NCBI GenBank assembly: GCA_963969595.1
Contig: OZ018409.1
Span: forward strand, 13,096,520 to 13,160,519
Direction of reading: 5' to 3'
DNA from: Neckera pumila
Lineage: Eukaryota; Streptophyta; Bryopsida; Hypnales; Neckeraceae
Length of the DNA stretch: 64,000 nucleotides
Position 1 is the stretch's first letter. Every line of letters starts with the position of its first letter. Below the pieces are notes generated by a model that worked only from the letters and a program-made list of their open reading frames with translations, did no database searches and was not told the DNA's origin. A program made the translations under genes and the position numbers. Below are positions 46,486 to 58,641 of this stretch, in pieces.

Positions 46486-48442
46486 TTAACCCCTAAATGA
46501 CAGACCCATGACCATTGATTTCAAACTTCACTGTCCATCTCTGAATTTGCTACCATTTTGCAACTAGATATGTATGAAAAAATTTATTTTTATTTTTCAG
46601 AAATGAAAGTACATGTCTTCTTTACTTTTAAAAATATTTATATTTTTTTGTGAAAAATTAATTGTTTAAAGAATTTTTGAAGAAAAAGTGAAGAAAAATC
46701 ATATTAAATAGAAAAATATTTCAAAAAATTTGAAAATTTTACCATATGTGTATATCACAATAACAAACATCATGGTGTAAACTCAATTTCCGTGTCATTC
46801 TATAATTAGAAAATAATAGACATTGAAAATACACCCAATGTTCAAATTGCAATTAAATATGCAATATTAGGAATTTTTTCAAAATTCAAATTGGAGTAGA
46901 AACTAGAGTAGATGACCTTCATTTTGTTAGTTTGACTCAAATTCAAAAAATATCATTTTTGTGGAGAAATTTCAGATTTAAAGCAAGAGCAACAACTTTC
47001 CAAAATACTCTAAAATAGCATATTATGTGATCCATTTTTTTTAATAGCTTCTCATTTCCGTGAAGACAAAAATTGGAAAGAGTACAAACTCAATTGGATA
47101 CTCTTCATAACCCAATGTGAAAGGTCAACAAGGAAAAGGAGAATGAAAAAATGCTTTTGAACTCTCTTGGCTCAACAATATTGTCACTGGAACGCCATGG
47201 AATGGCATCCGCGGCGTTCCAGGGTGAATCCTATATATTGTATATCAACCTTCTTGAAAAACATTCAAATATTAATTACGTGCTTTCGCGAATCTCTCTC
47301 ATTCGGGTCCAATTTCTAAATGAATATGCATTTCGTGGCGAAACAACACAATTGTATCAACCTGCTTCTGTGAGTTGCATGCTCTATGATTCGGAGTTCT
47401 CCTTCCTCCGATGCAATGAGCTTGGGCATGCAGCGCCCCTCTTGGCGATTCCCTCTTCCTCCTGTTGCGCCTCCCTCCTCCCTCTGCTGTGCCTCCCTCC
47501 TTCCTTTGTTGCGCCTCCCTCCTCCCTCTGCTGCGCTTCCCTCCTCCTACGCCTCCTTCTTCCTCCTGCGCCTCCCTCATAGACTTGAATGAATAGGTGT
47601 GTTGTGCAATTTCGAATGTCTCCTTTCAATTGTCAACAAATTAGAGCTGAATTGCCTTCATTGAAGAGTGGTGGTGCCGTGAGTGAAGAGATGGGAGGCA
47701 TTTAAGGCTAGAATTGTCTTGTAATTAAGCAAATGTGGGTAGAGTTCATTTCGCTTGCTTGAATCAAAGTCAATTCATGGCTTTTTAGTGCTCATGAAGT
47801 CGATATTGTGCAGAAATTTTGGTCTTTGGAGACTCTTATAATCAAAAAATGAATTCACGTCATCATCAAATTTGTTTGAATTTTGTGTAAAATTTGTGTC
47901 AAATGTGTGAAATTTCAATGCGGAGGAGGGAGGCGCATGAGGGAGACGTAGGGAGGCAGGGGAGAAAAAATTGGAAGAGGGGGAGGCGCAGGAAGGAGGC
48001 ACAAGAGGGAGGTGCAGGAGGGAGGGCGTGGCAAGGCCGTAGACACCCCCGGCAGTCCCATGGCCCCTCCTGCGTCCAGGGGTCAGGGCCCTGTAAGCCC
48101 CTCGCCCGCCTCCTGCGACCAGGGGTCGCCCGATCTGTGCTGGGGACAGGGCTTCACCCGCTGCCCATCCCGCCCTGGTCTTGGTGGCCCCCAACTCTGC
48201 CCTGCTCCAAAGTCAACAAATTTCCACAGCCCGACCTGCCCCTGAAAACTAATTTTGACAATAAGTGTCCATAACTTCTTCATGCGGAGTCCGATTGAAA
48301 TAAAAATTATATATCCACAAAGCTCTCGCAAAACTACAGAACCTCAAAAATTCCCAAATAATTTCACTACATATTGAGCCCGTAGGTACCTACCCGGACC
48401 CATTTTGTCCCCCGAGGGGACAAGTGGTCCTTTAGGGGTTAA
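46486..48442 (+). mobile_element. Composite TTAA-bounded element with GC-rich cargo
   Basis: TTAA at 46486-46489 is followed by CCCCTAAATGACAGACCC and about 600 bp of family B interior. 48250-48438 is family A right-end sequence (CCCCCGAGGGGACAAGTGG, then TCCTTTAGGGG), with TTAA at 48439-48442. Between them, about 47150-48240 is GC-rich, unrelated to either family, and contains CCTCCCTC and GGAGGCGCAGG low-complexity tracts in inverse orientation. The whole can be one 1949-bp element that captured foreign DNA, or two truncated elements that ended up adjacent. Confidence 0.5.
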
Positions 48443-49900
48443 TAATGGTAGTATTTGTGATATTACAGAGGGAATTATGATTTTAGTAGTATGACTAGCC
48501 ATTGGCGCTTGCTTTGCTACGTATTCACTGTATTACTTTCATCAATTTTTCATGTGATAGAATGTAGATAAACAAAGTATGTATAATTTTTAAATGAAAA
48601 TATTGACATCCTCATACAATATTCTTTGGAGAAATTTATATAGCGCAATATAAAGTAATTAAAGAAAATCTTTATATCATAACTTTTACAAAATAACCTT
48701 TGCAAAGATGAAAACATTGCAATAAGAATAAATTATTCAAGTGAACAATGTAAGTAGAATCTTCACATTTGAATATGTAGAGCAATGCTAGTGGTTGGTG
48801 CTTCCTTATTCTTTAATATCACATTTTAAAAAGACATGGAATTTATCTACAGTTTTGTTGTCTGAAAAGTTTCTTTGAAATTTTTTTAGAAGTATCCATT
48901 TGATTTTCAAATATTTCACAAAAAGAATACATAATATATAGTAGAAAGTATCCTATGGCTATTACAAAAGCAATTGAATTTCTATAATATTATTCAAAAT
49001 GGAATTGTGATATTACAGTGGGAGTTATGATTTTAGTAGTATGATTTTTTAGAGTTCTTGTATTTCTATGAATTTTCAAAGCCAAGACTCAAAGAAATGT
49101 CAAAGTGCTCAATGGATGCATGTTTGGACTTTGAGATGCCTTGAGAAAGACCCAAAATCATTTACTAAAAGTATATTATTTTACAACCATGAAGCACCAT
49201 TTGTAAAATAGGAGCCATTCAAAGTGAATGGTCTAGGATCATATTGATAACACTTCAACAAACATCTATTTGATTAAAATGGAAGGTGAACTAAATCAAG
49301 TACTTCAACCTTAAAATAAGTACACCTAAAATAATCAAGTATTGTAGGCAATTCAACATAAATTTATTATTATATTACTCTTTTTTTGTGGAGTCTTGTT
49401 GGTAGTCAAAAAGAGATTTCTAGATTCTCTTAGAATGCATTTTTAGACACCGTATGAATAAACTATGAATTTTTAGAGTGCTTGACAATAAGTGTTTCAA
49501 AACCCAACACTAGACTCTCATGAATAGTAGATGTACATTTTAGGCAAGAGTTTATAGATGACAATTTTAGGAAGGTGTTCGTTTTAGGTGAAGTTATCTT
49601 ATGAACCTTTTTCAACTTTAGTAAAGAAGTATGAGGAGCATCCACAATATGTTTTTTTTAGCAAATTTTTGCTAAAATGCGATGCAAAATTTTTCATAGG
49701 AGATATTTGGTAAGACATTCTTCCTTTTTGAGTGGATGAAATTGCAAAATGCTATCAAACTTGGGACATATCATTCTATTTGGATGAATGTAACACTCAT
49801 TTAAATGAATAAATAAACTTTCTTCCATATATTATAGGTTTCTTCCATTTCCGTGGATGTAAAGAGCTTCATCATTCCAGTGAAGATCGTTTTCTGCACT
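48443..49900. other. AT-rich spacer with fragments of the 32-kb fold-back family and block D
   Basis: TAGCCATTGGCGCTTGCTTT (about 48495) and TAGTGGTTGGTGCTTCC (about 48788) resemble the termini of the fold-back element at 31953. ATTACAG.GGGA.TTATGATTTTAGTAGTATGA occurs twice (about 48460 and 49012). 49380-49680 resembles block D. No gene is seen. Confidence 0.5.
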
Positions 49901-50498
49901 GCCTATAATAAATGAAAAAAAAATTCCTGCCAAGAAGATATCATGTAGGATGAGGATGACGAAAATCTACCTTTTTCGTAGATCACCAGCTAGCGCTGCG
50001 CATCCGACATGTGGCATCGTCTACACTTGGCAGCTCCATCCCTTCCAAGCGCACAAAACCCACGCCACCGCCCCTCTCCCCATCCCATTCTTGATCGCCT
50101 CTCCCCAATTCCTGTCTAAGTTATCTTACTGCCGCATCGAACACCGTCATCGATCACCGTCGAGGTATGCAATTCGTTTTTCCTCGCTGTATTAATGATC
50201 CCTCATTGCAAATTTGGTCGTTAACTTAGTTGTGCATTTGTTGGCGAGGTTCTAACGATCCCGTGAGTGAAGTTCTCGCGGTTCATATCTTCGGAGAATT
50301 TCGGAAGGTCTCTTTTGCATGGTGAGTGAACGGTATGAAGAGTATTGGATATTGTGATGCTGAATCTGTTTCGCCATTTATGATTCTGTTTTTCTTTGGA
50401 ATAGGAGACTGAATTCCGCTGTTCCTCTGTGTGTAGGTTTGTTAAAACTCAGGAGACTTGCACATTTGTGATTGAAGAGATTGTCGGTTGTTACCAAA

Positions 50499-50747
50499 AT
50501 GTCGGGAGCACAAGGCGCCAATCCACCAGGAAGCTTCACCGACACGACGTACTCGAATGTGCCGGGGGCGGACACGCAGGCGACGCAGAGCAAGGTGAAC
50601 TCCACCGAGGATGAAAAGGGTTTACCCGTGCAGCTTGCGGCAGATGATTCTCCGAAGCCGAACGAGTCCGCCGGTCTGGGTGGCCCCGTGTTCGGTGCCA
50701 ACGAGGGCGCAGACAAAGGTGCGCTGGGAAGCTCTTTTACCCAGTAA
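50499..50747 (+). CDS. Small hydrophilic protein (82 aa), unrecognised
   Basis: MSGAQGANPPGSFTDTTYSN begins the frame; it is rich in Gly, Ala, Asp, Ser and Thr, contains no Cys, and ends GADKGALGSSFTQ. GC content and codon use differ sharply from the AT-rich DNA before it. No signal peptide or membrane segment is visible, so a soluble, probably disordered protein is likely. Low-complexity hydrophilic proteins of this kind are common among desiccation- or seed-maturation-related plant proteins, but no defined LEA motif is present, so I give no function. The upstream region has a GT donor-like site at 50165 (GAG|GTATGC) and TGTGTGTAG at 50424-50433, consistent with a 5' UTR intron of about 270 bp. 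Confidence 0.7.
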   Translation: MSGAQGANPPGSFTDTTYSNVPGADTQATQSKVNSTEDEKGLPVQLAADDSPKPNESAGLGGPVFGANEGADKGALGSSFTQ

Positions 50748-51485
50748 AGCGTGATGGATGCCAAAGCTTGTGTACGTAGTTTGTGTACGAGAGGGAGACT
50801 GTGCATGATGTTGAGATGAAGTATGTTCTGTTTTTTGGTTTTAGTTCTGGCGAGGACGGAGTGAGGGACTCATATGTGAGAGCTGTGAGTTTTGCCCTCG
50901 TTAATAGTGCGGGTTTTGCGACGGAAGAAATCACATGTGTATTTTGAGTTTTGAATGAATGTGAGTATAGGAGATATATTCGTATTTCAGTACAAGCTCC
51001 TTCCTATGCATGATCTTTGCATTCTACTTTAGTGAGGTCATTTTGAGGTGAATGTTTCAATTATCGGAGTCATTCTGGTCAGTGTTTTCGCTTCTTGGTT
51101 TTCATGAATTTAAATCCGTTTAGGAGAGTTGGGGAAGAGGATGTATGCTTTTACACTACTGATTGGTGAAGAGCTTCAGCCAAAGATGTAGACAACTCTC
51201 TGCTCGCCGTGAGCTACAGCTTATAAACATCGGTTTTAGCATCGCCAGTCAACCACATGTAGCTCAATAGCGCGCCCAGCGATGCAAGTTCGACATATTT
51301 GATGTAACAAGCCAGAAAAGTGAATTGGAAACAATCGTCACACATGTTAATACGTAATCCAAAGTCTGGGAATTTAGGACCTATGGGTTAACAGAAATAT
51401 GTCTTAGGAAAGAAACTACGATATAATCATGGGTAACCTTTCGAAGTGAAATTTCTTTTTTCAAATTAGGCACTTAAAACAGGCA

Positions 51486-52133
51486 TTAACCCCTAAGCGT
51501 CAGAAACAAAACAGCAGCGGAAACAGGTTTCGGTGACTATTCTACAAGAAATGGAATAACTCGAAATGCAATTGGTTTCTGAAAAATTCACCGTAGAAAT
51601 TTAAAGGCAACTTGGGGTAGAGTGTAGATCCGCACAGTTACCGATACAGTTACCGATACAGTTACCGATACAGTTACCGATACAGTTACCGATATTATAA
51701 TGTTTGATGACGGAAGACTTCAACGAAGTCCGCTCTTTTCTGAGCATTATGAATCTTTCAACGTTTGACGACATGTGAGGAATCTGATGCGGTTATCCTT
51801 CAAGGCAGTCAAAGGATGCAAACATAAGAATCCAAGGGAAAAAAAAATTCTAAAAAGGAGTAAAATTCCGACAATTGTGGATGCCGCAAGTGGATCGACT
51901 CAAAACTCAACCTCCGTGCGACTGCGGTATGCGACTGCGACTTTCAGGCGAAGAAGGGCAATTATGATTCCTTCAGCCGCATCCGCGACACGCAAAGGCT
52001 CCTTACAGATACGTAATTCCTCTAAAACTGCCCTTGGACAATCCCTGACTTCAATCTGCAACAAATTCTTCTGAATGTTTTTTTTCAATTCTGAAAGTCT
52101 GAAAAAACGTCCGCTGTGACGTTTAGGGGTTAA
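51486..52133. mobile_element. TTAA-flanked element, family C, 640 bp
   Basis: TTAA at 51486-51489 is followed by CCCCTAAGCGTCAG. The inverse terminus is CCCCTAAACGTCACAGCGG with TTAA at 52130-52133. The interior is unlike families A and B and more GC-rich. It contains five perfect copies of a 12-bp repeat. No open frame looks real. Confidence 0.85.
51634..51693. repeat. Five tandem copies of ACAGTTACCGAT
   Basis: Sixty bases of exact 12-bp repeat lie inside the family C element, about 145 bp from its left end. It may be a subterminal protein-binding array or simple slippage. Confidence 0.97.
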
Positions 52134-52412
52134 TGTCCTTCATTTGTAGTAAGCTGTGCAGACATGTTGAACTGGCACATTTCTCTTAAAACGATTTGTA
52201 CTGGCTGTAGATGATAGGCACAACGTTGAAAAGACCAGACCACTGAAACAAGCTCAGTCAAAAATACGAATTTAGAACCACAATTCCAATACACTTTCTG
52301 CAGGCTGGTGGATGTATATATATTGTTATAAGATTCTACAAGTATCCCAAGAAACGGACCAAAGAATTCATACTGCAAATGCAGAAACTTCTTGCCCAGT
52401 ACAAGAGAACAA

Positions 52413-55400
52413 CTATCTCTTCCTACGTTTCAACTTCTTGTCTGCTTTGGGGCTTTTGCTTGCTTTGGGGCTCTTCTGAGAAGATTCTACTGGTTCCTGT
52501 TCTTGCTTCCTCTTCTTAGCTTTCTTCTCTGAAGTGGGAACAGGCTCTACAGGAACTTCAGAATTTGTAAGACCAGAAGGTTCTTCCACCTTGATACCCA
52601 TTTCAACTTGCACGCTTTTTAGAACGTCTTCCCATGTCACGTCTTCTTCAGCATCCTCGCTGGCAGAATCCTCTCCAGAAGAGCGTGGCGCAGCCGTCGT
52701 GTCCTGTGCACCCTCTGAAGCTTCTGACCCAGAGAGAAAAAAATGTCATCAGCAACGAATAACAATGTAGAAAGAAAAGCACCAAACAGCCACTACAGAA
52801 GATAAGTTGTCACCATATTAAAGCTAAGGTAGGCTCCCCAAATCAACGAAGGGCATTACTCTAATACATTCAAGAAATCTAGATGTATGACAGCGGTTTA
52901 TAGAGCTGGTTTCAGGTTTGGAGTTCCTTTAGGGTATGCTTAACTTAGATTCCTTCTGTATGAACACCACAGATGATTTCAGCCTCCCAATATCATCTTA
53001 AATCATCTCAATAACTAGACTAGCATGTGCAAAAGAAGACAAAAACTAGGCCAAGAGCTATCCTATATACATGAAAGCATCAGTGCTGTTCTGAGGTACT
53101 GCAGTAACTCACCAGCTCTTTCTCCAGCTTCATCATCCCCACTGACAATCTCATCCATGCCATCATCTGCCTCCGACTCTGATTCAGAGTCCTCACCGTC
53201 TGGATGGGCAATATCTTCAACATCGAAGAAATTCTCCTTCACAGGAACCTTTCTTACCCTTTGCAATTTGACGACCTCAGCAATGGCATCAGCCGCTACT
53301 TGAGAGGCTTTCTGCTCCTCGGTCTCTGGTTGCCCCTCAGCCGTCGGTTCAGGGCCAGTTGCTGGAGCTGGGGTAGTTTTAACCCCTTCAAGCTGTGGAC
53401 CTTCAATGCGTGGGGGAGGAATGAAGAACGGAATTCGTCCTCTCACCCAATCATGAAGCACCATCTTGGCAGCCGTTTTAAGATCCGGCTCTCCACCCTA
53501 CGCACAATAAGATAACATGTCAGCAACACATAAGTGTAAGCCTGACACGCCTATTTGGAAGTAACAGATTTGTTACCGACAGAATTGCAGAGTAGCGACC
53601 TCAAAATTGTTCTGGCCAATCTCGGATACTATCATCGCATTAGCACCTACTATTGCACTACGTCAGGAAAAATACCTTTAACAATTTTCCTGTTATCCTG
53701 CAAAGTTGTGTCAAAAAGTCATTATCGTCTTCCCTACAAAAAAAAGAGCACACAACCAAGAGACTTAGAAGTAGTAGAACAACATAATGCAAAATCAAAG
53801 TGACTAAAAACAGTTCATTGCAATGGTATCCCCCGGTCGAAGGTTGAATAGAGTCAAAAGACATTTCGGTAAACATCAGGATCTAGTCGAATGTTGAGAA
53901 TGAATCAGGCAAAATATGCGCAGAAGTCAGTAGGGAACAGGTGAGGATTGTAACAGCAAAAAATGAGATATTCATGTCTATCCATCCCACAACAGGAAAA
54001 AAAAGTGCTTACCAGTCTTTGACGCGGTACGCTCGTACAAGGTAATCCTTTTTTACACGGCTCAATACTTCCCCGATGTGCTCAGTAGCATCCTCCAAGT
54101 TTCCTACTCTGACCTGAAGGTAGGGCAGATAATACATTTCCAATTCAGGAGCAATCTCTACAGCTTCTCGATCCGAGAATCACAAGAACAAGCGTTTTCA
54201 AGCTCGATCAAGCCTCCAACATTTACAAAAGAAGCTATTCCTGAAATTTTTTGTATCGAATTTTTGTTTTTCAAATCATTTGATTTTCACATTTGCTGTG
54301 ATTCTGAAGGATAGGGCACAAACTTCCCCTGAAGATGCCGATTTAACATCAAAAACAAAGCTGGCATGTTCAAAAGGCAACTGATAAAAGCACTAGAAGC
54401 AAGAGTGATAGACTTACCACACCCTTGAGAACAATATCAGTCTCGCTATCCGTACTGTGATACACAACGCCAGGGCAATCGATCAAAAAGATGCGCTTCG
54501 TGAGTGTAATATACTGCCACACTTTTGTCTCCCCAGGAATGGGAGCCACCTTGCACACCATCTTGGTTCGCAACGTATTGATAACGGATGACTTCCCAAC
54601 GTTCGGATATCCAACAAACCCAACAGATATAGCTTGCTTATCACTTTTCAAGCGAGCGAGTTGTCGAAGAAGAGAGAGAAGCGAACCCTGATAGTGACCA
54701 CAAGTAGTTACTGAAAGTCAATATATATCATGCAAAATAGAAGTCAAATCCTCACCAAACGTGACAATCTCAGAGTCTGAATGACATTGACATAAACGCA
54801 AGACAAATAGCTAGGAGAAAGAATCAGCGACTGAATCAGATAACACATATCAGAAGAATACATCTAGCATCGAAAAGTTACCTTTCCAAAAGGATTGGTA
54901 ACACTGGCATGGAAAGCAAGCGTTGGAAACTCCCGGGAGAGAACATGCAACCAGCCCTTCGTAGCCCATGAAGGAATCAAATCACACTGCAAAACAGTCA
55001 CAATTAACCATATAAGAACTTAGATTGAGAACCAAATGACTTTGTTCAGTCATCCAGCATCAAAGGCGTCGTTTTTTTACCTACTCCAAGATATGCAGAC
55101 ATCAGAATTTAGTGGCAAAAGTCTGCTTCAAACCTTGTTTAGTAACAATATGAGATGCTTGTGCTTGCAATTTTCTCGCAAATGCTTTTCCAAGTGTCTA
55201 CACCTTGTGCCCATCGGATCCCTGGCATCTAGTACCTGAGACATAACACACGATTACCCACAAAAGCACTTTGCTTCATAAACATCGGTGAAGATACTGA
55301 AGTGGGGCATAAGAGACCTCCTTACGCCACTACAGTGCGGTAATTGCAGAGGATCGCAATTCATACAATATTCTACGCAGAAATAAAGACGTAGCCAAAA

Positions 55401-56605
55401 AGTGAGGATCTATAAATAAACAACAACTGAGAGAGACACAACTGAGAAGTTCTGAGTACTGAAATACCTGAATAACAACATCCGAGGAATCTATCACTTT
55501 GTATAACTCGCCCCAAATACGCTTACTCTGACCTTTGTCAAACATACTGTGCCTAGCCGCATCTCTAGTACCCTCGTCCTTCCCATCTGTAGATGGATTG
55601 CCACCACCGTTCTCATATCCATCTGCATTCGCAGATTTTCTAGTCAGAATTTACGAAGTCGAGCCTAAGTAGCTGTCTTTCAGTTAAGAAAGAGGTAGCC
55701 AATTGCGACGAGTACCTAACGCAAAACCCTAAAATCTTGCAAGATAAGGACGAGTTGATTTTGAGAATGTACACCATCTCCATCAACTAATGAATAATCT
55801 ATCAATGAAACATTAACTCTTGCATAATGTATCCAATTAAGGTTTGGCTTTGGTAAACTTGGAATCCTCTGTAATTGCTAACAAGAATAAAAGAAATATT
55901 TGGTCGTCAAATAATAGGAACTATACAAAGGTGCTCAAAGTGTTGCCTTTTGGTGTGCTTAACTCAATCGACATTAAAGAACAGGCAAAACGATGGATGT
56001 ACCTCGAGCTTTCTCAGCTTTCTCAAGAAGACCAGCAAAATCTTCGACAGCCAATTTGGATCGCCGACGTTTCTGCTTCGGTCCAAAAGTGTCCTCAAAG
56101 GGCTCCGTATCCAACAAGTGCACCTTCTTTTGCTGCCAAGTTTTGCAGAGGTCCACTTCAGTCAATTTTCACTAAAAATTCACCAGGTGAAGGGAGCAGA
56201 ATTATGCAGCAATTAGAAACCTAAACGGACCTTCTGAGTGTCATTCAGCAAAGCAAGCGGCAGCTTTTTGTCTTTCAATATGACAGTGTACGCATCGGAC
56301 ACACGCTCTCGCATCTCCTCCCGAAAAGTTTCCAATTCCTTCTGCCCGACCACCCGTGTGTTGCCGAACCAGCGGCGGTCGGGTTGAATTCGAGTCGACG
56401 GAAGCGCGTGGGATTGATACTCATTGGAGAGCATGTGACCCTTGCTATTGCGAACGGGGCGCGACTTGTACATCTTGAGACGCCGCACAGTCGCGGCCGT
56501 CCGGGTACCATTTTTCCCATCGCGGCGGCCCTCGTCCAAAGAATGCTTCGGCTTCCCCTTCACAGGCGCCGCCTTCTTCGTCTTCTGCTTGTTTGAACCC
56601 CCCAT
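52413..56605 (-). CDS. NUG2: Nucleolar GTP-binding protein 2 (NOG2/NUG2/GNL2), 10 exons, 663 aa
   Basis: Exons, 5' to 3' on the minus strand: 56231-56605, 56003-56132, 55468-55622, 55134-55235, 54882-54986, 54418-54687, 54013-54113, 53676-53733, 53113-53497 and 52413-52723. All introns are GT-AG and the total (1992 nt) is in frame. This GTPase acts in late nucleolar and nuclear assembly of the 60S ribosomal subunit. The G motifs have the circularly permuted order of the YlqF/MMR1 class: DARDP (223-227), NKCD (253-256), GYPNVGKSS (315-323) and DCPG (359-362). The N-terminus has the family's [20 protein letters not shown] block. The tail has an acidic Ser-rich segment followed by Lys-rich [14 protein letters not shown], a nucleolar-type signal. 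No damage is seen. Confidence 0.95.
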
Positions 56606-58641
56606 GGCTTCAATCGTTGCAACAAAATCACTCGAAAATCCAAGGTCCCGTCAAATGGAGAGCTCCCGGCAGAGAGGGTCCCGAAACCCTAAACCCCTCC
56701 GACCTATTTCTATATTACTACCCGTCTCTCGGTATGATGGGAACATTAGTTCTCAATAGTGGGAACATGCGTTCCCGCTTATGGATGAAAAATGGATGGA
56801 TGAATTATTAACGAACGAATGAAGCTTGCGCCACCAAGAACAGCGAAGCAGCCCCATGAAGCTTGTGAATCTTGAATTCTCCCTGCCGCGGATTTTTATT
56901 TAAATCTTGGTTTCTGAAACTTGACGCGATATCTTCGATCGTTGCTTCTCTACATCTTCAAAGTCTCTCCAAATTGACCAGTTTCTTGGAAGGACGGTCA
57001 GTAATTGATAAGCCAGGTGCGATCTTGGATTGCAAATTTCTTGTTGAAAATCGGCTCATTCGTAATGCGAGGAAATTTTTGTAGCAAAATTTCTCTACTT
57101 TGTTTTCTGGGGGTTTTCATGTTGGAGTGGTGGCGTATTTTGTGACAGGTTGTGTGGTGATTTGTAATGCAATAGGTGAACGAGGATGCAGGAATGGAAT
57201 TGTTGGATTATTTGAGCTGGCTTCAGTTCATTCTAAATAAGTCTCGGCAATGCAGTCGTTTGCAGGTTCATCGAGCTCTCTTCTAATTTTATATGTAGTA
57301 CGTCGGTGAAGTGGGTGGACAGAAATTGGTAGATGAGGTAAGGTTTCAGTCTTTCCTGCCCTAAATTCTGCGTTTGCAAGCATGGCGTTGGTCATGTCGC
57401 ATGATCTTGAAACAGTCATTAAATACCAGATGAAGTTTTCAGATCAATATGTCGTCTTCAGATGCAGTCATTAACTTTCGAATTAATATGAAGTCTTACA
57501 AAGTTTTTCCTTGTTTTTTGTTATACTTGCTCAATTGAAATGAAGCTTTACTCGAAATGTAGCTCTTCTGTTGTAACTCGTCAGTATGTGGTGTCGATTC
57601 TGCACTTGAGCTCTCCTGAGCGGCATCGCCCTACTGCTCCATGATTTCTCTTGGGAGGATCGCTTCTGCAGTTTCTCTTTTTGTGTTCCTTAAGTTTTTT
57701 GGACTGTCTTATTTTTAAAAAAATAGCAAAACTATTGATGGAGATTCCAACCTTCGAAAAATAAGGTCATGTTGCCAAGCGTCGTTCTGTGAGTAATCAG
57801 GTTAGGAGCTCAAATTGAAGTTGAAATGAGAGAAACTACACCTCGTGTCTCAGACGTTGACGAACATTCTGTGTTCAGGATCATCTTTGGTTATTGAAGT
57901 CTGTTCATTTATTGCAACAAGTGTCTCTGTAGCCTGAAGCTTATCGTGTATGTTGGACCTGCAGCTCACCTAATGCTCTTGATTTATTTCCTCTGCAGCA
58001 ATGACGTTGCCTTCGAGGCCTCCGAGAGTACACCGAGGTTCCGCTCTGCCACCAGGAGTGCCTCCTCATATCCATCGCATTGATTCCTTCGATAGACCTA
58101 CTTTTGCATAATTACTCTTAAACGTACATAATTTTGGTCACATGTATCAGAATGCGCTTGGGCAGCCAGGATTTTTCTTCCTGTACTCCATTGGGGACAT
58201 ACTGTGTTCTGATGATTGGCATCGTAAATCGGGGGTCTTAAGTAAGCGAGTGGAAAATTTGGAACCTTTTGTAGACTTTCGAACAAAATGCTTCAACCGT
58301 TTCTGTATCAAACAGGGATGGATTGAGTCAAGGCACGAATTTCATGGGGTTACGCTACTTTTTACTTTGGGAACAGTATGTAAAATAGAAATGTCCCTTC
58401 TCGCTGTGCGTAGCAATAGTTCGTTTTAAAATTCTAAACAGTCATCAGACTTTTGACTCTAGCTTCCTATTAAGTTGTACACTGCACTGTTCATGCTTCA
58501 ACGAATAGGTCACTTGTAAAGCTTTCCATTAGACTTTCATAAATTCTTGAGCATTCTTTCCGTGAGCTTGCATTTCCATTGACAGATGATGGTTGAGAGA
58601 TTCTTCGTGAGGGATTTCTTCTCTGTAACCTTTCTTTTAAG
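56606..58641. promoter_or_regulatory. Divergent intergenic region between NUG2 and the C2CD3-like gene
   Basis: About 2 kb separates the two start regions. The first 250 bases presumably hold the NUG2 promoter. The rest may be 5' UTR and early exons of the plus-strand gene. A candidate upstream exon at about 58005-58095 (after a CTCTGCAG acceptor) would encode MTLPSRPPRV and later LPPGVPPH, but I could not join it to the next exon. No TATA box is assigned. Confidence 0.35.

Noticed and set aside
47151..47582. Frames rich in Pro/Ser or Arg/Gly/Glu
   Set aside because: They follow low-complexity CCTCCCTC tracts and are open in several frames at once.
56872..57084. 70-residue plus-strand frame upstream of the C2CD3-like gene
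   Set aside because: No motif and no join to a downstream exon could be found; it may be 5' UTR.
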